6,099 nt of DNA, taken from the NCBI GenBank assembly GCA_016283945.1, contig JAEENW010000191.1:1-6099 (forward strand), in the 5' to 3' direction. The position numbers were made by a program, and so were the translations under genes. The stretch is from Bacillota bacterium. GTDB taxonomy: Bacteria > Bacillota > Clostridia > Peptostreptococcales > Anaerovoracaceae. This document shows positions 4,726-6,099 of this stretch, in pieces. Position 1 is the first letter of the stretch, and every line of letters begins with the position of its first letter. Below the pieces are notes generated by a model, which did not search any database, had not been told where the DNA came from, and saw nothing but the letters and a program-made list of their open reading frames with translations.

Positions 4726-6099
4726 ATGCCGCAGAGATCGTATTCGAGCGCAGTTGAAGAGATCAAGAGCCGGTGCAATATTGTGGATATCATCTCCCCG
4801 GTGGTCCCGCTCAAGAGGTCGGGAAGCAACTGGGCGGGATGCTGCCCGTTCCACAAGGAGAAGACGCCGTCCTTTATGGTGTCTGAGAGCAGGCAGACCT
4901 TCCACTGCTTCGGCTGCGGAGCCGGCGGCGACGCGATCACCTTCACGATGCGCTACTACAATCTCGAGTTCCCCGAGGCCGTGGAGAAGCTCGCCGCGCA
5001 GTACGGCATTCAGATCGATACCGAGTTCGCCCGCCAGGGCAAGAGGCGCGAGCCTTACTACGACGTGAACACGAAGGCCGCGAGGTTCTTCTTCAAGGAG
5101 CTCATAAAGCCCGGCTGCCCGGGCTACGCCTACATCAGCGGCCGCGGGATCAGCGACGAGACCATCAAGACCTTCGGCCTGGGCTTCGCCGACGGCGAAT
5201 GGGGAAGCATGACGGAGGCCCTGCTCAGGCAGGGAGTCGACCGCGAGCTCATGAAGGAGATCGGGCTCTGCAAGGTCTCGGCCAGGGACGGAAAGCGCCT
5301 CTACGACAAATACCGCGACAGGGTGATGTTCCCCATCATCAACACGCAGGGCAAGATAATAGGCTTCGGCGGCCGCATCATAAAGGACGAGGAGCCTAAA
5401 TACCTCAACTCGGACGAATCCGTGATCTTCCGCAAGAAGGACAATCTCTACGGCCTCAACCTGAGCCGCACGGAGATCCAGAAGGAGGGCTACGCTGTAC
5501 TCGTCGAGGGCTACATGGACGTGATCAGCCTCTATCAGAGCGGCGTCAGGAACGTCGCGGCGTCCCTCGGGACGGCGCTCACGGACGAGCAGGCGAAGCT
5601 GCTGGCGCGCTACACGAAGAAGGTGGTGCTCTGCTACGACGCCGACGCCGCAGGCATCAAGGCCGCGCTCAGGGGGATAGACGTGCTCAGGAACGCCGGA
5701 GTCGAGGTCAGGGTGCTGCACGTGGACGACGGAAAGGATCCCGACGAGTACGTCAAGAAGCACGGAAGGGACGCCTTCCTGGATCTTATAGAGCGCAAGG
5801 CCATGCCCGACGTGGACTACAGGTTCTCGCTCATAGCGAGAAAATACGACGTAAGCGACACGCAGGGAAGCGTCAGATTCTTCAAGGCCGCGGTGGACGT
5901 CCTGAGGACTCTGCCCCCGGTCGAAGCGGATATTTACATAAAGAAATTATCGACGCAGTACGGGGTCTCCGAGGGAGCCATCAGGAGCGAGCTCGAGAGG
6001 AATCCCAAGGGAGCGGGCAGAAGCCCGGCCTACGCGCAGGCAGCTGCGCCTCCCCAGGCGCCGGCTCAGGCTGATCAGAGCGCAGGGCAGCCTTCCTCC
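4726..6099 (+). CDS. dnaG: DNA primase DnaG (partial, 3' end outside window)
   Basis: DnaG makes the short RNA primers for DNA replication at the fork, working with the DnaB helicase. The first 458 residues are present and the frame is open to the window edge. The N-terminal CHC2 zinc domain has ligands Cys40, His43, Cys61 and Cys64 in CCPFHKEKTPSF (39-50) and FHCFGCGAGGD (59-69). The primase core has RDRVMFPI (197-204), GFGGR (213-217), PKYLNS (224-229) and IFRKKD (234-239). Lys225 and Lys237 have the spacing of two E. coli lysines important for activity. The Toprim domain shows VLVEGYMD (258-265) with catalytic Glu261, SLGTALT (280-286), CYDADAAG (303-310) with Asp305 and Asp307, and DGKDPDE (335-341). 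A helical segment ends near 425 and an Ala/Pro/Gln-rich linker begins. The C-terminal helicase-binding domain must lie downstream. In Clostridia and relatives dgt and dnaG are often followed by the gene for the main sigma factor, which would be the expected next gene. Confidence 0.97.
   Translation, partial: MPQRSYSSAVEEIKSRCNIVDIISPVVPLKRSGSNWAGCCPFHKEKTPSFMVSESRQTFHCFGCGAGGDAITFTMRYYNLEFPEAVEKLAAQYGIQIDTEFARQGKRREPYYDVNTKAARFFFKELIKPGCPGYAYISGRGISDETIKTFGLGFADGEWGSMTEALLRQGVDRELMKEIGLCKVSARDGKRLYDKYRDRVMFPIINTQGKIIGFGGRIIKDEEPKYLNSDESVIFRKKDNLYGLNLSRTEIQKEGYAVLVEGYMDVISLYQSGVRNVAASLGTALTDEQAKLLARYTKKVVLCYDADAAGIKAALRGIDVLRNAGVEVRVLHVDDGKDPDEYVKKHGRDAFLDLIERKAMPDVDYRFSLIARKYDVSDTQGSVRFFKAAVDVLRTLPPVEADIYIKKLSTQYGVSEGAIRSELERNPKGAGRSPAYAQAAAPPQAPAQADQSAGQPSS

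Noticed and set aside
3544..5763. A 739-codon open frame on the minus strand, opposite dut, dgt and dnaG
   Set aside because: Its sequence is a repetitive mix of Leu, Val, Glu, Arg and Ala with no recognisable domain. It runs opposite three genes with intact catalytic motifs. GC-rich third positions leave few stop codons on the opposite strand, so long shadow frames are expected.
1..6099. An undescribed multi-gene system in the window
   Set aside because: Every open frame of good quality is a recognised core gene. The gaps are 63-139 bases and contain ordinary expression signals and leader structures. No array, repeat family or unknown conserved frame was found.

Overview
The window is an ordinary bacterial chromosomal segment. 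All genes are on the + strand, it is GC-rich with strong G/C preference at third codon positions, and it codes densely for core information-processing and nucleotide-pool functions. The order ribF-rpsO-pnp is a widespread bacterial arrangement. The dgt-dnaG adjacency, the type of dUTPase and the strong AGGAGG-type ribosome binding sites suggest a high-GC member of the Bacillota, probably Clostridia. That placement is an inference and I cannot name a genus.

Layout. Positions 2-355 are the 3' end of ribF, covering its riboflavin kinase domain. Positions 356-489 hold a good sigma70/sigmaA-type promoter with an extended -10, followed by a foldable leader for rpsO (490-756, ribosomal protein S15). 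A strong hairpin terminator at 771-796 ends rpsO. A 62-nt imperfect stem-loop (806-867) then precedes pnp (896-3037, polynucleotide phosphorylase with RNase PH1, RNase PH2, KH and S1 domains). A large GC hairpin at 3099-3153 separates pnp from dut (3167-3652, trimeric-type dUTPase). dut overlaps dgt (3649-4662, HD-domain dNTP triphosphohydrolase) by 4 bases. After a short A-rich gap comes dnaG (4726 to the window edge). The window includes DnaG's zinc-binding domain, its primase core and the start of a low-complexity linker.

How the genes work together. S15 and PNPase are translation and RNA-turnover genes expressed at high level, and their codon use shows this (almost no ATA). Dut, Dgt and DnaG form a lower-expression replication group. 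Dut removes dUTP and makes dUMP, Dgt hydrolyses dNTPs, and DnaG primes lagging-strand synthesis.

I found no mobile element, CRISPR array, RNA gene or undescribed protein system. The less ordinary signals are regulatory: the rpsO and pnp leader structures, the dyad inside the rpsO promoter spacer, and the hairpin directly next to the dut ribosome binding site. Base pairings were worked out by eye, without energy calculation or comparative data.
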